From positions 1-5,951 of the forward strand of contig JAEDGE010000115.1 of NCBI GenBank assembly GCA_016297675.1: a stretch of 5,951 nucleotides of DNA, read 5' to 3'. The position numbers and the translations under genes are program-made. This DNA comes from Oscillospiraceae bacterium. Its GTDB lineage: Bacteria > Bacillota > Clostridia > Oscillospirales > Ruminococcaceae. Under the pieces are notes generated by a model. It saw only the letters and a list, made by a program, of their open reading frames with translations. It was not told the origin of the DNA and did no database searches. This document shows, one piece after another, positions 5,792-5,951 of the stretch (its first letter is position 1; every line of letters begins with the position of its first letter).

Positions 5792-5869
5792 ACAAAGGCG
5801 TTGCGGACAGAATGACTTTCAAAATAAACTTTGAAAATCACAATCTGTTCCCAACGCTCTTTTGTTTTT
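5792..5869 (+). terminator. Long hairpin with T run between kinase-like gene and next gene
   Basis: A long imperfect hairpin runs from 5792 to 5865. GCGTTG (5798-5803) pairs with CAACGC (5852-5857), GGACAG (5805-5810) with CTGTTC (5845-5850, one G-U), TGA with TCA (5813-5815, 5838-5840), and TTTCAAA with TTTGAAA (5817-5823, 5830-5836) at the tip. ACAAA at the base faces TTTGT, and TTTTT follows (5865-5869). It starts 18 bp after the kinase-like stop codon, so it can end that operon. Its T run is only 5 nt from the next ribosome binding site, so it also acts as a leader element for the following gene. Confidence 0.7.
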
Positions 5870-5883
5870 CAGAAAGGAGAGAA

Positions 5884-5951
5884 ATGGAAATGGAAAAGAA
5901 AACATCAGAATTTGAAAAAGTTTTCAGTGTCTGGGATATTCTGGTGATTGC
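5884..5951 (+). CDS. Possible APC-family amino acid permease, N-terminal start only
   Basis: Only 22 codons are present before the window ends. The segment EFEKVFSVWDILVI resembles the short cytoplasmic N terminus and beginning of the first membrane helix in amino acid-polyamine-organocation (APC) permeases, where a 'LWDILxIAFG'-like stretch is common. No transmembrane segment is complete here, so the family call rests on this short match. AGGAGA (5875-5880) precedes two in-frame ATGs, 5884 (3 nt away) and 5890 (9 nt away); the second fits Gram-positive spacing better. If correct, it would import the amine or amino acid used by the aminotransferases. Confidence 0.45.
   Translation, partial: MEMEKKTSEFEKVFSVWDILVI

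Overview
The window looks like a chromosomal stretch from a low-to-mid-GC Firmicute, most likely a gut Clostridium-type organism of the Ruminococcaceae/Oscillospiraceae. This is inferred from strong GGAGG-type ribosome binding sites, A-type sigma promoters (TTGACA-N17-TATGAT, TATAAT), abundant hairpin-plus-T-run terminators, and a cytidylate kinase-like gene of a type common in Clostridia. It cannot be proved from the sequence alone.

Layout. A minus-strand gene for a 4-aminobutyrate-type aminotransferase (gabT, 134-1495) ends at a good intrinsic terminator (67-105). It diverges from a PucR/CdaR-type regulator gene (1698-2822) across a 202-bp control region. That region holds both promoters, a leader hairpin for gabT, and a set of TTGTGC/GCACAA half-sites. 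Directly after the regulator comes a 165-bp array of six hairpins (2823-2987), arranged as two adjacent cloverleaf-like modules. It is followed by a gene for an XRE-cupin regulator of the PuuR general type (3029-3583). The 344-bp gap 3584-3927 has no clear protein gene. It holds a candidate promoter, an orphan ribosome binding site, an AT-rich terminator, a near-consensus promoter, and a strong terminator-like hairpin just before the next gene. Then follow a second class III aminotransferase (3928-5145), a cytidylate kinase-like P-loop protein (5180-5773), another long terminator-like hairpin (5792-5869), and the first 22 codons of what may be an APC-family amino acid permease (from 5884, cut by the window end).

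How the genes may work together. Two PLP-dependent omega-aminotransferases, a PucR-type and a PuuR-type regulator, and a probable permease suggest uptake and turnover of an amine or omega-amino acid such as GABA, putrescine, beta-alanine or ornithine. No succinate-semialdehyde dehydrogenase or other downstream enzyme lies in the window, so the substrate stays open.

The most unusual feature is that the two aminotransferase genes and the probable permease gene each have a terminator-like hairpin between the promoter side and the ribosome binding site. All three hairpins begin with a variant of GACAA(A/C)GGC. This could be a shared type of leader attenuator. The double-cloverleaf repeat between the two regulators is the second main point of interest.
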